From CAIZGX01 sp044354975 (lineage in GTDB: Bacteria > Bacteroidota > Bacteroidia > Flavobacteriales_D > Sanyastnellaceae): a stretch of 9,969 bases of DNA. The notes under the pieces are model-generated. The model worked only from the letters and a program-made list of their open reading frames with translations. It made no database searches and was not told the DNA's origin. How positions within the stretch are numbered: position 1 is the first letter of the stretch; each line of letters opens with the position of its first letter. The position numbers and the translations under genes are program-made. The stretch lies in assembly GCA_044354975.1 (NCBI GenBank), contig JBIKZA010000072.1:1-9969 (forward strand), written 5' to 3'. Below, piece by piece: positions 1-6,387 of the stretch.

Positions 1-2
1 AC

Positions 3-1517
3 ATTGAAAAGCTCAGCGCGTGGTTCGAAGGCATCGATTCAAGTTTCGATAGTAAACAGGAAATAATTGCGCGCGAACCGTTGAAGGAAATCCGCACCCG
101 TCTGAAGTTCTTGCTGAATGTAGGATTGGGCTATTTGAATTTAAATCGAAGTGCGAAGACATTAAGTGGAGGAGAGGCGCAGCGCATTCGCTTGGCAACA
201 CAGATTGGTTCGCAACTCGTTGGAGTGCTTTACATCTTAGATGAACCGAGTATTGGATTGCACCAACGCGATAATGAGAAATTGATTCGTTCGTTGAAAG
301 ACTTGCGCGACGGTGGAAACAGCGTCATTGTGGTAGAGCACGACAAGGATATGATGTTGGAAAGTGACTACATTATAGACATTGGTCCGGGAGCTGGAAG
401 GCAAGGTGGACATGTGGTTGCTGCTGGTAAGCCAAAAGATTTTTTGAAAATTGGAAGCATTACTGCAAATTATTTAAGTGGAAAATTAAACATCCCAGTC
501 CCGAAGGAAAGAAGCAAAGGCAACGGAAAGAAGTTGGTGTTGAAGGGAGCAAGCGGACATAACCTGAAGGGAGAGACCATTGAAATTCCATTGGGAACCT
601 TCACGTGTGTAACAGGAGTGAGTGGAAGTGGGAAGTCGTCGTTAATCAGCCACACGCTTTATCCCATCTTGAATGCGCATTTCTACAATGGAGCACGCAG
701 GCCTTTGGCTTACAAGAAACTTGAAGGACTTGAGCATTTAGATAAGGTTATTGAAATAGATCAAAGTCCTATTGGTCGCACCCCGCGCAGCAATCCGAGC
801 ACCTATACTGGAATCTTCACGGACATTCGCAACCTGTATGCCTCGGTTCCAGAGGCCCGTATTCGCGGTTATCAGCCAGGTAGATTCAGTTTTAATATTT
901 CGGGTGGAAGGTGTGAAACGTGTAAGGGTGGGGGAGTTCGTTTAATTGAAATGAATTTCCTTCCCGATGTGTATGTGCATTGTGAAGCCTGCAACGGCAA
1001 GCGCTACAACCGCGAGACCTTGGAAATTTTCTACAACGGAAAAACCATTTCCGACGTGTTGAACATGACCGTTGAGCAAGCCGTAGGATTTTTCGAAAAT
1101 CACCGAAACATTCACAACACGCTGAAGACATTGAACGACGTGGGATTGGGATACATCACACTCGGACAGCACAGCACCACGTTAAGTGGAGGAGAAGCAC
1201 AGCGTGTGAAGTTGTCTACCGAACTCGCGAAGCGCGACACAGGCAAGACCATTTACATCTTAGACGAACCCACAACGGGACTGCATTTTCAAGACGTTCA
1301 AATGTTATTGAATGTCTTGAATAGACTGGTTGAACGCGGCAACACCGTCTTAGTCATTGAGCACAACATGGACGTCATTAAAAGCGCTGATTACATCATA
1401 GACATGGGTCCCGAAGGCGGCGAGGGTGGAGGAAACGTCATCGTCACCGGCACACCAGAGCAAGTTGCCAAGAATAAGAAGTCTTTGACGGGACATTTCT
1501 TGAAGAAAGAACTTTAA
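3..1517 (+). CDS. uvrA: UvrABC excinuclease subunit A, 3' part (5' end outside window)
   Basis: This is the DNA-damage-recognition ATPase of nucleotide excision repair, which acts with UvrB on damaged DNA in the cytoplasm. The frame is open from base 3, so about 504 C-terminal residues are visible; the family is usually about 940 residues long. In order, the sequence shows the ABC signature LSGGEAQR and Walker B YILDEPSIGLH of the first ATPase half (about bases 160-260). Then come the second Walker A GVSGSGKSS (about 617-643), the PRSNPSTYTG segment, a CxxC...CxxC zinc-finger module (CETC and CEAC, about 910-1000), a second LSGGEAQR (about 1185) and Walker B YILDEPTTGLH (about 1255). It ends at a TAA at 1515-1517. 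The promoter of the next operon begins immediately afterwards. Nothing in the visible part is broken. An internal ATG at 81 is not the true start, because conserved UvrA sequence continues upstream of it. Confidence 0.97.
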   Translation: MEKLSAWFEGIDSSFDSKQEIIAREPLKEIRTRLKFLLNVGLGYLNLNRSAKTLSGGEAQRIRLATQIGSQLVGVLYILDEPSIGLHQRDNEKLIRSLKDLRDGGNSVIVVEHDKDMMLESDYIIDIGPGAGRQGGHVVAAGKPKDFLKIGSITANYLSGKLNIPVPKERSKGNGKKLVLKGASGHNLKGETIEIPLGTFTCVTGVSGSGKSSLISHTLYPILNAHFYNGARRPLAYKKLEGLEHLDKVIEIDQSPIGRTPRSNPSTYTGIFTDIRNLYASVPEARIRGYQPGRFSFNISGGRCETCKGGGVRLIEMNFLPDVYVHCEACNGKRYNRETLEIFYNGKTISDVLNMTVEQAVGFFENHRNIHNTLKTLNDVGLGYITLGQHSTTLSGGEAQRVKLSTELAKRDTGKTIYILDEPTTGLHFQDVQMLLNVLNRLVERGNTVLVIEHNMDVIKSADYIIDMGPEGGEGGGNVIVTGTPEQVAKNKKSLTGHFLKKEL

Positions 1518-1518
1518 G

Positions 1519-1544
1519 TTTGCAACACATTTGTTGTATATTTA
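1519..1544 (+). promoter_or_regulatory. Putative promoter of the Xre/RES operon
   Basis: TTTG at 1519-1522 and TATATTTA at 1537-1544 resemble the Bacteroidota -33 (TTG/TTTG) and -7 (TAnnTTTG) elements, with A in place of the last G. The 14-bp spacing is shorter than the usual 17-23, so the match is imperfect. Transcription from it would start near 1550, leaving a leader of only about 12 nt before the ATG at 1562. The element lies inside the inverted-repeat operator, which fits repression by the antitoxin complex. This is inference from motif similarity only. Confidence 0.35.
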
Positions 1545-1551
1545 CAACAAA
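1519..1551. promoter_or_regulatory. Inverted/direct repeat operator of the Xre/RES operon
   Basis: There is a perfect 9-bp inverted repeat, TTTGTTGTA (1530-1538) and TACAACAAA (1543-1551), with a 4-base spacer TATT. A third copy of the half-site lies on the left: TTTGCAACA at 1519-1527 repeats TTTACAACA at 1541-1549 with one mismatch, offset by 22 bp, about two helical turns. The array starts one base after the uvrA stop and ends 10 bp before the antitoxin ATG. Antitoxins of Xre/RES pairs are known to autoregulate by binding inverted repeats in their own promoters, so this is the expected operator. Confidence 0.7.
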
Positions 1552-1561
1552 ATTGCTACTT

Positions 1562-1993
1562 ATGAAATCTTCCAATTCCAAAAAATCGGTTCTTCAAGAA
1601 AGCGCCATGGCTTATGGCAACAGCTTAGGAAGAATAGAAATCATTCGAAAAGGCTTGCCTTATTCAACCATAGACGAGCTTAGCGAGCGCATGCAAAGAC
1701 CCATTAAATTTTTATTGGGTGTCTTGGGCATAGCGCAGACAACCTACAATTTAAACAAAAGACAAGAAGCTGTTCTAAACAGCAAAGAGTCTGAATTGGT
1801 TGTGGCCATCTCTGAATTATTATCGTTTGGCCAAGAGGTCTTCAACCACGAAGAAGAGAAATTCAATCGTTGGTTGGAAATGCCGAACCAATCGTTGAAC
1901 GGTATTACACCGCAGTCGCTCTTCGATACCCTTTCCGGTGTTGCGGAAGTGCGCAAGTGTTTGAATCGTATTGAATACGGAAACTTCGCGTAA
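1562..1993 (+). CDS. Xre/MbcA/ParS-type antitoxin of a RES toxin-antitoxin pair
   Basis: This 143-residue protein is the antitoxin that neutralises the RES toxin encoded next to it and probably represses its own operon. About residues 22-65 form the N-terminal Xre-like helix-turn-helix region (IRKGLPYSTIDELSERM and onward). Residues about 85-143 form the C-terminal MbcA/ParS toxin-binding domain (DUF2384), with the family pattern of a WLEMPN segment, then NGITPQSLFDT, and the ending LNRIEYGNFA. The C-terminal tail is the part that plugs the toxin active site in characterised relatives. I chose ATG 1562 instead of the upstream in-frame start at 1520. The longer form would translate through the palindromic operator and add a cysteine-rich extension not typical of the family. 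Its TAA overlaps the toxin ATG (TAATG), indicating translational coupling. Confidence 0.9.
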   Translation: MKSSNSKKSVLQESAMAYGNSLGRIEIIRKGLPYSTIDELSERMQRPIKFLLGVLGIAQTTYNLNKRQEAVLNSKESELVVAISELLSFGQEVFNHEEEKFNRWLEMPNQSLNGITPQSLFDTLSGVAEVRKCLNRIEYGNFA

Positions 1994-2460
1994 TGCTGGT
2001 TTATAGAATCGATCGTAAAAAGTATTTGAAAGATACCTTGAAAGGCATTGGCGCATCCATGTCTTCAAGTTTTCGATGGAACAGCGAGCACACGCGCATG
2101 GTTTATACTTCAGAGAGCAGGGCGCTTGCTTTACTCGAGATTACTGCGCATTTGAATGGCGTAATGGAAATTCCAACCGATCGCTATTTGGTTGAAATTG
2201 AAATTCCAGATACATTGAAGATTCAGATCTTGTCCATTGCTGATCTTCCCAAGAATTGGAACGCCCATCCGCCTTCAGTTTTTACGCAGAACTCGGGCGA
2301 CTCATTTGTCCAAAAATTGAAAGCCCCTGTCTTGAAAGTCCCAAGTAGCATAGTTCCACAAGAATTCAATTTACTCATCAATTCCTATCATCCAGACGCT
2401 CACAAAATTGAAATCATCTCTAAGGAACGTCTTGCTTTCGATCCGCGTATAGTTCGTTAA
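1993..2460 (+). CDS. RES-domain toxin (NAD+-consuming type)
   Basis: This 155-residue toxin belongs to the RES family, named for conserved Arg, Glu and Ser residues. Characterised members (MbcT-type, and the ParT ADP-ribosyltransferase type) attack or use NAD+ and arrest or kill the cell when not bound by antitoxin. The fold signature is visible: Arg28 in SFRWN, Tyr38 in VYTS, Glu49 in ALALLE, and Ser118/119 in VPSSIVP followed by FNLLIN and HPD. The 10- and 11-residue spacings R28-Y38-E49 look right for an active enzyme, and the length is normal, so the toxin appears intact. The start codon overlaps the antitoxin stop by one base. Whether this member degrades NAD+ or ADP-ribosylates a protein cannot be decided from the sequence. 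Confidence 0.92.
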   Translation: MLVYRIDRKKYLKDTLKGIGASMSSSFRWNSEHTRMVYTSESRALALLEITAHLNGVMEIPTDRYLVEIEIPDTLKIQILSIADLPKNWNAHPPSVFTQNSGDSFVQKLKAPVLKVPSSIVPQEFNLLINSYHPDAHKIEIISKERLAFDPRIVR

Positions 2461-2486
2461 CCCTTCGAAAAGATTATTATCTCCTC

Positions 2487-2987
2487 ATGAGAATTGTTCA
2501 GGTTCATCTTTCAGAATTGTCATTGCTACAAGAAATTTCGAAGAACACCCTTGAAGAAACATTTGCTGCCTTCAACACGAAGGAAGACTTGACGCATTAC
2601 TTCGAGCATAATCTTTCAATGGATCAACTTGCGCTTGAACTGCAATCTCCAGCATCTTCATTCTATTTTATTTATGTTGAAGAAGAACTGTCGGGTTACA
2701 TGAAATTGAATATCTCCGAAACTTTCGAAATTGAACGTATGTACATCTTAAAAAAGTTTCAAGGAATTGGAGTAGGTAAGACGTTCATGAATTTTGCCTA
2801 TACTCACGCTCAATCTCTCGGCTTCAAATCATTGTGGCTTTGCGTCTGGGGACACAATCACAAAGCCATTGCTTTTTACGAATCCCTCTGTTTCCAACAA
2901 TTCTGTGAACACGATTTCCTTCTCGGCTCTGATCTGCAACGCGATATTTTATACACTTTTTATCTTGAACCTTTAATTTTTTTTTGA
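2487..2987 (+). CDS. GNAT-family N-acetyltransferase, PaiA-like
   Basis: This 166-residue cytoplasmic acetyl-CoA-dependent N-acetyltransferase most resembles the PaiA group, some members of which acetylate spermidine or spermine. An N-terminal helix pair carries the group's TLEETFAAFNTKEDL segment (residues 21-35). The strand and acetyl-CoA pyrophosphate loop ERMYILKKFQGIGVGK follows at 83-98, with core motif QGIGVG. Next come a VWGHNHKAIAFYESLCF segment (120-136) and the PaiA-like ending EHDFLLGSDLQRDI (141-154). The usual Gly before Phe in the FYxxxGF motif is Cys here (FYESLCF). The start at 2487 has no obvious Shine-Dalgarno and lies 26 bp after the toxin stop, so it could be cotranscribed with the toxin-antitoxin genes. 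Nine consecutive T bases (2977-2985) encode the last residues before TGA, so the exact C-terminus is sensitive to indel errors. The substrate is unknown. Confidence 0.85.
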   Translation: MRIVQVHLSELSLLQEISKNTLEETFAAFNTKEDLTHYFEHNLSMDQLALELQSPASSFYFIYVEEELSGYMKLNISETFEIERMYILKKFQGIGVGKTFMNFAYTHAQSLGFKSLWLCVWGHNHKAIAFYESLCFQQFCEHDFLLGSDLQRDILYTFYLEPLIFF

Positions 2988-3057
2988 GTTCAGATTTCTT
3001 TTTATCGTAAAACTGAAAAAATGAAGTTTATATTTGGGCAATTTTTGGCGTGAGACT

Positions 3058-3816
3058 TCAGCCTAAGTACCTGTCATCGAGTAAGCTCTTTTTGTAACCT
3101 TCGTTGTAAATTATATTATTAAAATCACCTAATTGCATGGATGACATCAATGCATTAACCTCGTCAATTCCACTTAAATAAGGATCGTCTAGTAAAGAAA
3201 AAATCTTTTCTACTAAATTAAAATCTTCAATGGTATCGACGGAAAGTTTATATTGATAACTTGTTCTGAATTTCATCCACATCTTACTATAAAAATTACT
3301 TTTCTTTATGTAAGGAGTAACATGTTCTCTTTCACTGAGCCATTTGGCCTTAATAAAGGCTTCAAAAAGGCACTCCCTCTTAAATACTTCAACACAAAAC
3401 CCATCTTCAATAAAATAAGGAGGTTCATTTCCATTTGAGAAATAGTCTAGATTTAATGACGAACATTGATTTACTGCGAAATCAACAATCTCGGCATTGA
3501 CTAACGGCGAGTCCGCACAAACTCGAATGTAGTAATCGGATGGTTGTAAAAGAGAAGCACTGTAAAATCTAGATAAGACATCCCAGTCACTGCCTTGATA
3601 GCAAAGAACATTCAACCTCTTACATTCGTTTGTAATGACTTCATCTTCTTCCAGATTAGTTGTAGCTACAATATATTTATTAACCGACTTTGCCTTTTCC
3701 ACACGTTTCAATAGCCAATATAGCATAGACTCTCCTTGAAAAAGTGTTTTTAACACTTTTCCCGGCATACGGGTTGATCCCATTCTTGCCTGAATAATCA
3801 ATGTCGCTTTAGTCAT
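3058..3816 (-). CDS. SpsF-like cytidylyltransferase/glycosyltransferase family protein
   Basis: This 252-residue protein belongs to the SpsF/NTP-transferase family (COG1861), related to CMP-sugar synthetases. Members sit in surface-polysaccharide, spore-coat and nonulosonate-type sugar clusters and probably activate a sugar with CTP. Visible motifs are the nucleotide-binding loop IIQARMGSTRMPGKVL (residues 7-22), the acidic metal-site strand YYIRVCADSPLV (95-106), EREHVTPYI (162-170), and SVDTIEDFNLVEKI (192-205). Its ATG overlaps the stop of the upstream aminopeptidase-like gene by four bases (ATGA), so the two are translationally coupled and likely form one operon. Base composition is AT-rich, like its partner and unlike uvrA or the M1 peptidase. 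Length is normal, and the gene converges with the GNAT gene. The substrate sugar cannot be read from the sequence. Confidence 0.85.
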   Translation of the reverse strand: MTKATLIIQARMGSTRMPGKVLKTLFQGESMLYWLLKRVEKAKSVNKYIVATTNLEEDEVITNECKRLNVLCYQGSDWDVLSRFYSASLLQPSDYYIRVCADSPLVNAEIVDFAVNQCSSLNLDYFSNGNEPPYFIEDGFCVEVFKRECLFEAFIKAKWLSEREHVTPYIKKSNFYSKMWMKFRTSYQYKLSVDTIEDFNLVEKIFSLLDDPYLSGIDEVNALMSSMQLGDFNNIIYNEGYKKSLLDDRYLG

Positions 3817-5138
3817 TTTTTTGAAATAATTTTTTGATTCAACAGCTTCATCAGAATTTCTATATAATCAAGTATACTTTCATTTCTCATTTCTGCAATA
3901 TCAATCAAATCATGATAGCCATCTGCCCATGTAATTAGGTGAAACATACGATCTATTTCTTTCCTTCTTTTATCGTTTGGCTCTATTGAATGAGGCAATA
4001 AACCTCTTTTACCAAGGCGCGGCTCTCCAAATTGAATTTCACAGATTGGGAAGATATTTATTTCCATGGCTTGAATCATTTTGAAATATAAAATAATTGT
4101 GTTTTTCATTGCCTGAAATGAAATAAACTGTTTATTGTCAAGTGATGTATGATATTCCTTGTACCGATGATACATTGAACGTGTTATTGAACCAACAGGA
4201 AGATTAAAACCGGGTGAACAATATTGTCTCTCATCGCTTCCCCCAACACTAAATGGAATTATTTCGAATTTATTAGATTGATGTTCCAAAACATGCTTAG
4301 TAACTTTTTCTAACCACCCCATTTCGTTCTTAGACTTTTTAAAAACAAATGGAGCATCATCTCCGCAGCATGTAAGAACATAACCAGCTTTGGTCTTATT
4401 TTTCATATGACTTCCATGATCTGACAAATATGCAATTACCCCTATTGTTTCTGGAGCCATTATAAACCGATAAGAATATTTTCGATTCTCAACTTTACTT
4501 AATAGCTGGTACAAGTATGCCATAGTAATTGGACCACTAAGTTCATTGTTCGCCATACTAGGATGACACAAGTATGTTGAAAGTAGTATTTCCTCTTCAG
4601 ATTCACCAGGCAAGAACAAGCTTCCTACAGAAACAGAACCTTTTTTAAGTTCAGTATCAACAACAACCTTGTATAACCCTTCTCTCGATAATTTTTGATA
4701 TGAATTAAAATCGATACAAAACCCCCAATTCTCGTTGTAATAGGATGTAATGTATGGAATAGCAGTGGGGTTATCTTTCAATGTATGAAGATGAACTTCT
4801 AATTCCTCCCAAGTAACATCACCAATAAATGGCATACTATAATTTACAATGTGTAAATTATTGAGTTTAAAATCACATATCTTTTCACCAGTTGGGGTAA
4901 TTATGTAGGCGTCTTTAATATTCCACTCCTTTGGAATTTCCCAATCATAGACCTGAGTGCCCGTATTGTATTCTTTTAACTCAAGTGGAATTATCTCTTG
5001 CAGAATTTTAAACGACTCTCGCAATCCATCGCCACTTATACTTCTGCATATAGGCCATAATCTATCAAATAGCTCTTCCATTTCTTTTTCAGAAATAGCG
5101 GAACATAATTGAATATTTAAATCGAAAAAACTATTCAT
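3813..5138 (-). CDS. DUF4910/DUF2172 aminopeptidase-like protein with C-terminal winged helix
   Basis: This protein of about 441 residues belongs to the DUF4910/DUF2172 family (COG4310), a predicted M28-like zinc aminopeptidase fold. Family signatures are all present, in numbering from the ATG at 5138: FDRLWPICRSISGDGLRE (about 24-41), YDWEIPKEWNIKDAYI (64-79), metal-site CHPSMANNELSG (191-202), PETIG (229-233), GGSDERQYCSPG (299-310) and EYHTS (328-332). The last about 70 residues match the usual winged-helix tail (HTH_47-like). These proteins recur in surface-glycan and sugar-biosynthesis clusters, where their reaction is not established; deacylation or amide cleavage of a modified sugar is a guess. 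The open frame extends 22 codons upstream to a TTG at 5204. I prefer the internal ATG at 5138, because the extension has no family counterpart and would need a rare start. The gene overlaps the following SpsF-like gene by 4 bp. Confidence 0.87.
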   Translation of the reverse strand: MNSFFDLNIQLCSAISEKEMEELFDRLWPICRSISGDGLRESFKILQEIIPLELKEYNTGTQVYDWEIPKEWNIKDAYIITPTGEKICDFKLNNLHIVNYSMPFIGDVTWEELEVHLHTLKDNPTAIPYITSYYNENWGFCIDFNSYQKLSREGLYKVVVDTELKKGSVSVGSLFLPGESEEEILLSTYLCHPSMANNELSGPITMAYLYQLLSKVENRKYSYRFIMAPETIGVIAYLSDHGSHMKNKTKAGYVLTCCGDDAPFVFKKSKNEMGWLEKVTKHVLEHQSNKFEIIPFSVGGSDERQYCSPGFNLPVGSITRSMYHRYKEYHTSLDNKQFISFQAMKNTIILYFKMIQAMEINIFPICEIQFGEPRLGKRGLLPHSIEPNDKRRKEIDRMFHLITWADGYHDLIDIAEMRNESILDYIEILMKLLNQKIISKK

Positions 5139-5278
5139 TTTACTTAAGTTTAAATCAAGAGAATTTTCTGAAACTAGCTTACTTTTAGCACAAAAACAAC
5201 CCAACTGTCAGTTTATTTTTTACGCCTAAACATAAAAGTTGCAAAGCAGCTAAGAACAACGAATCTCATGACTGGTGA

Positions 5279-5286
5279 CAAAAATA
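5279..5286 (-). promoter_or_regulatory. Possible -7 promoter box (TATTTTTG) for the aminopeptidase-like/SpsF operon
   Basis: Read on the minus strand, this is TATTTTTG, a full match to the Bacteroidota -7 consensus TAnnTTTG. A TTG lies 24 bp upstream (5313-5311), slightly beyond the usual spacing. It would give a leader of about 130 nt to the ATG at 5138. In AT-rich DNA such boxes arise easily by chance. Confidence 0.25.
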
Positions 5287-5425
5287 ATTCAATTTGGCAG
5301 GAAAAAGGTGCAATACTTATTAGACTTTTGAATAATTTGATTTTCATGTTTTATACTTTTTTGGTGCAAACATCATTACGAACAAGTTAATTCGTTGCAG
5401 ACATAAATATCTCCAGAACATTCTA

Positions 5426-5438
5426 CCAATTTCATTGG
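5426..5438. repeat. Short perfect inverted repeat
   Basis: CCAAT (5426-5430) and ATTGG (5434-5438) are separated by TTC. An overlapping CAATT/AATTG pair (5427-5431 and 5439-5443) surrounds the same centre. It lies about 30 bp before the likely start of the FkbM frame, so it could be a small operator or hairpin. It is short enough to be chance. Confidence 0.25.
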
Positions 5439-5469
5439 AATTGTTTCTTATTTTTAGAAAAAAATTAGT

Positions 5470-5637
5470 GTGAGCCAGATCAAAGACGCAGTAAGAGAAC
5501 TCTTGATATTTCTTCATTTCGATTTAACAAAAAATTTGAAATACGATAGACTTACGCGTCGCATTATGAAAGAGGGCATTCAATCCAACTTCAACTGCAT
5601 AGACATTGGCTGTCACAAAGGAGAGATGCTGAACTAG
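5470..5637 (+). pseudogene. N-terminal fragment of FkbM methyltransferase, cut by in-frame TAG
   Basis: Codons 1-55 from a GTG at 5470 read, in the same frame as the downstream ORF, the standard N-terminus of short FkbM methyltransferases: KYDRLTRRIMKEG (residues 24-36), then NCIDIGCHKGEMLN (42-55) containing SAM-binding motif I (D-I-G-x-x-x-G). Codon 56 is TAG (5635-5637), exactly where relatives continue from GEhLD into MLKxAPxGKHFAFEP. An in-frame TAG at 5455-5457 limits the frame upstream. No ATG precedes the conserved YDRLT segment, so GTG 5470 or TTG 5503 must be the start. The broken gene would have encoded about 243 residues, the normal family length. A single base change, for example from GAG, AAG or TTG, explains the lesion. 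A sequencing error is possible. Confidence 0.75.
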
Positions 5638-6201
5638 ATGTTGAAGCTTGCTCCGCAAGGAAAGCACTTCGCGTTTGAACCCATTCCTTCGCTATTTAAT
5701 CTACTCAGTGCGAAATACAAGAACAGAGCGGCTATTTTCCCCTACGCTTTATCAAATTCATCCGGAGAAACAACGTTTCAATGGGTGAAGAATGCTCCGG
5801 CATACAGCGGCATCAAGCGTCGCAGGTATGACATCGACAATCCGGAAATTGAAGAGATCACCGTTGAGAAGAAATTGCTCGATGATGTTATTCCAACCAC
5901 AACGCCCATTCACTTCGTGAAGATCGATGTGGAAGGTGCCGAGTTCGGAGTATTGAAAGGAGCAAAGAATTTGCTTACAGCCCACAAGCCAACCATTCTC
6001 TTCGAATGCGGAAAAGGGGCAAGTGATTTCTACGACACCAATCCGTTGGAATTGCATTCTTTTCTCTCGAACGAAATAGGTTTGAATGTTTTCACGTTAC
6101 AAGATTTCATCTCTAACAACAAACCCCTGTCTGGACATGATTTCGAAAACAGCTTCAACAACACCACCGATTATTATTTCATTGCTAGCGCACGCGCATA
6201 A
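5638..6201 (+). CDS. FkbM-family SAM-dependent methyltransferase, C-terminal part after in-frame stop
   Basis: This 187-codon ORF starts at the ATG directly after the TAG and encodes most of a FkbM-type methyltransferase, a family that methylates hydroxyls on sugars, polysaccharides or natural products. It carries the SAM-ribose-binding acidic loop GKHFAFEPIP (residues 8-17), the ALSNSSGETTF segment (37-47), the catalytic-core strand HFVKIDVEGAEFGVLKGA (92-109), and TILFECG. Taken alone it lacks motif I (CIDIGCHKG), which is encoded just upstream in the same frame. A product translated from 5638 alone should therefore not bind SAM normally. No further stops or frameshifts are seen, so the break is recent, tolerated, or an error. 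The TAGATG arrangement could allow re-initiation. Composition is closer to the flanking chromosome than to the AT-rich minus-strand genes upstream. Confidence 0.85.
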   Translation: MLKLAPQGKHFAFEPIPSLFNLLSAKYKNRAAIFPYALSNSSGETTFQWVKNAPAYSGIKRRRYDIDNPEIEEITVEKKLLDDVIPTTTPIHFVKIDVEGAEFGVLKGAKNLLTAHKPTILFECGKGASDFYDTNPLELHSFLSNEIGLNVFTLQDFISNNKPLSGHDFENSFNNTTDYYFIASARA

Positions 6202-6283
6202 CACGGGCGGAAAATATTTCGACCCGATTATCTTCCCTTCTCTTAACCTTTCTTACCTAAAGTAAAGTCCTTTGGACCCTCGC

Positions 6284-6316
6284 GAAGCATTTTGCCCTGG
6301 CAAAAATCTTAGCTTC
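6284..6316. terminator. Possible hairpin terminator between convergent genes
   Basis: TTTTGCC (6290-6296) and GGCAAAA (6299-6305) form a stem, reinforced outside by GAAGC (6284-6288) and GCTTC (6312-6316) with a small asymmetric internal loop. It lies between the FkbM stop and the stop of the minus-strand transporter gene, where a bidirectional terminator would be expected. No T tract follows on either strand, so it is not a textbook intrinsic terminator. A second weak pair, CCGGT (6337-6341) and ACCGG (6354-6358), lies nearby. Confidence 0.3.
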
Positions 6317-6387
6317 CCCAATAGACTTTAAATCTACCGGTATTATTATTTCAACCGGAATGAAAATTGAATTCGGAAAAGGATTAC

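Larger units (their letters stand above)
5139..5469. other. AT-rich divergent intergenic region
   Basis: This is the stretch between the divergent aminopeptidase-like and FkbM genes. It holds a minus-strand TATTTTTG box (5286-5279), a short palindrome CCAAT-TTC-ATTGG (5426-5438), and a 40-codon + strand ORF (5268-5390) with a hydrophobic core and no recognisable family. No RNA gene or insertion-sequence end is visible. The composition matches the AT-rich minus-strand genes next to it more than the FkbM gene. Confidence 0.5.

Noticed and set aside
892..1172. Minus-strand ORFs opposite the UvrA zinc-finger region
   Set aside because: They are shadows of the uvrA frame; their cysteine- and arginine-rich translations reflect the opposite-strand codons.
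1520..1561. Upstream in-frame start of the antitoxin (14 extra residues)
   Set aside because: It would place the palindromic operator and the promoter-like box inside the coding sequence, and the extension does not resemble the family N-terminus.
2989..3017. TTCAG...CTGAA hairpin between the convergent GNAT and SpsF-like genes as a terminator
   Set aside because: The stem is only five base pairs with a long AT-rich loop, and no T tract follows on either strand.
5139..5204. TTG start giving the aminopeptidase-like protein 22 more residues
   Set aside because: Rare start codon, no family similarity in the extension, and a good ATG at 5138 just before the conserved region.
6202..6387. Possible riboswitch controlling the yhhQ-type transporter
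   Set aside because: This region is downstream of the transporter's stop codon. Its upstream side is peptidase coding sequence, so no leader riboswitch is possible there.
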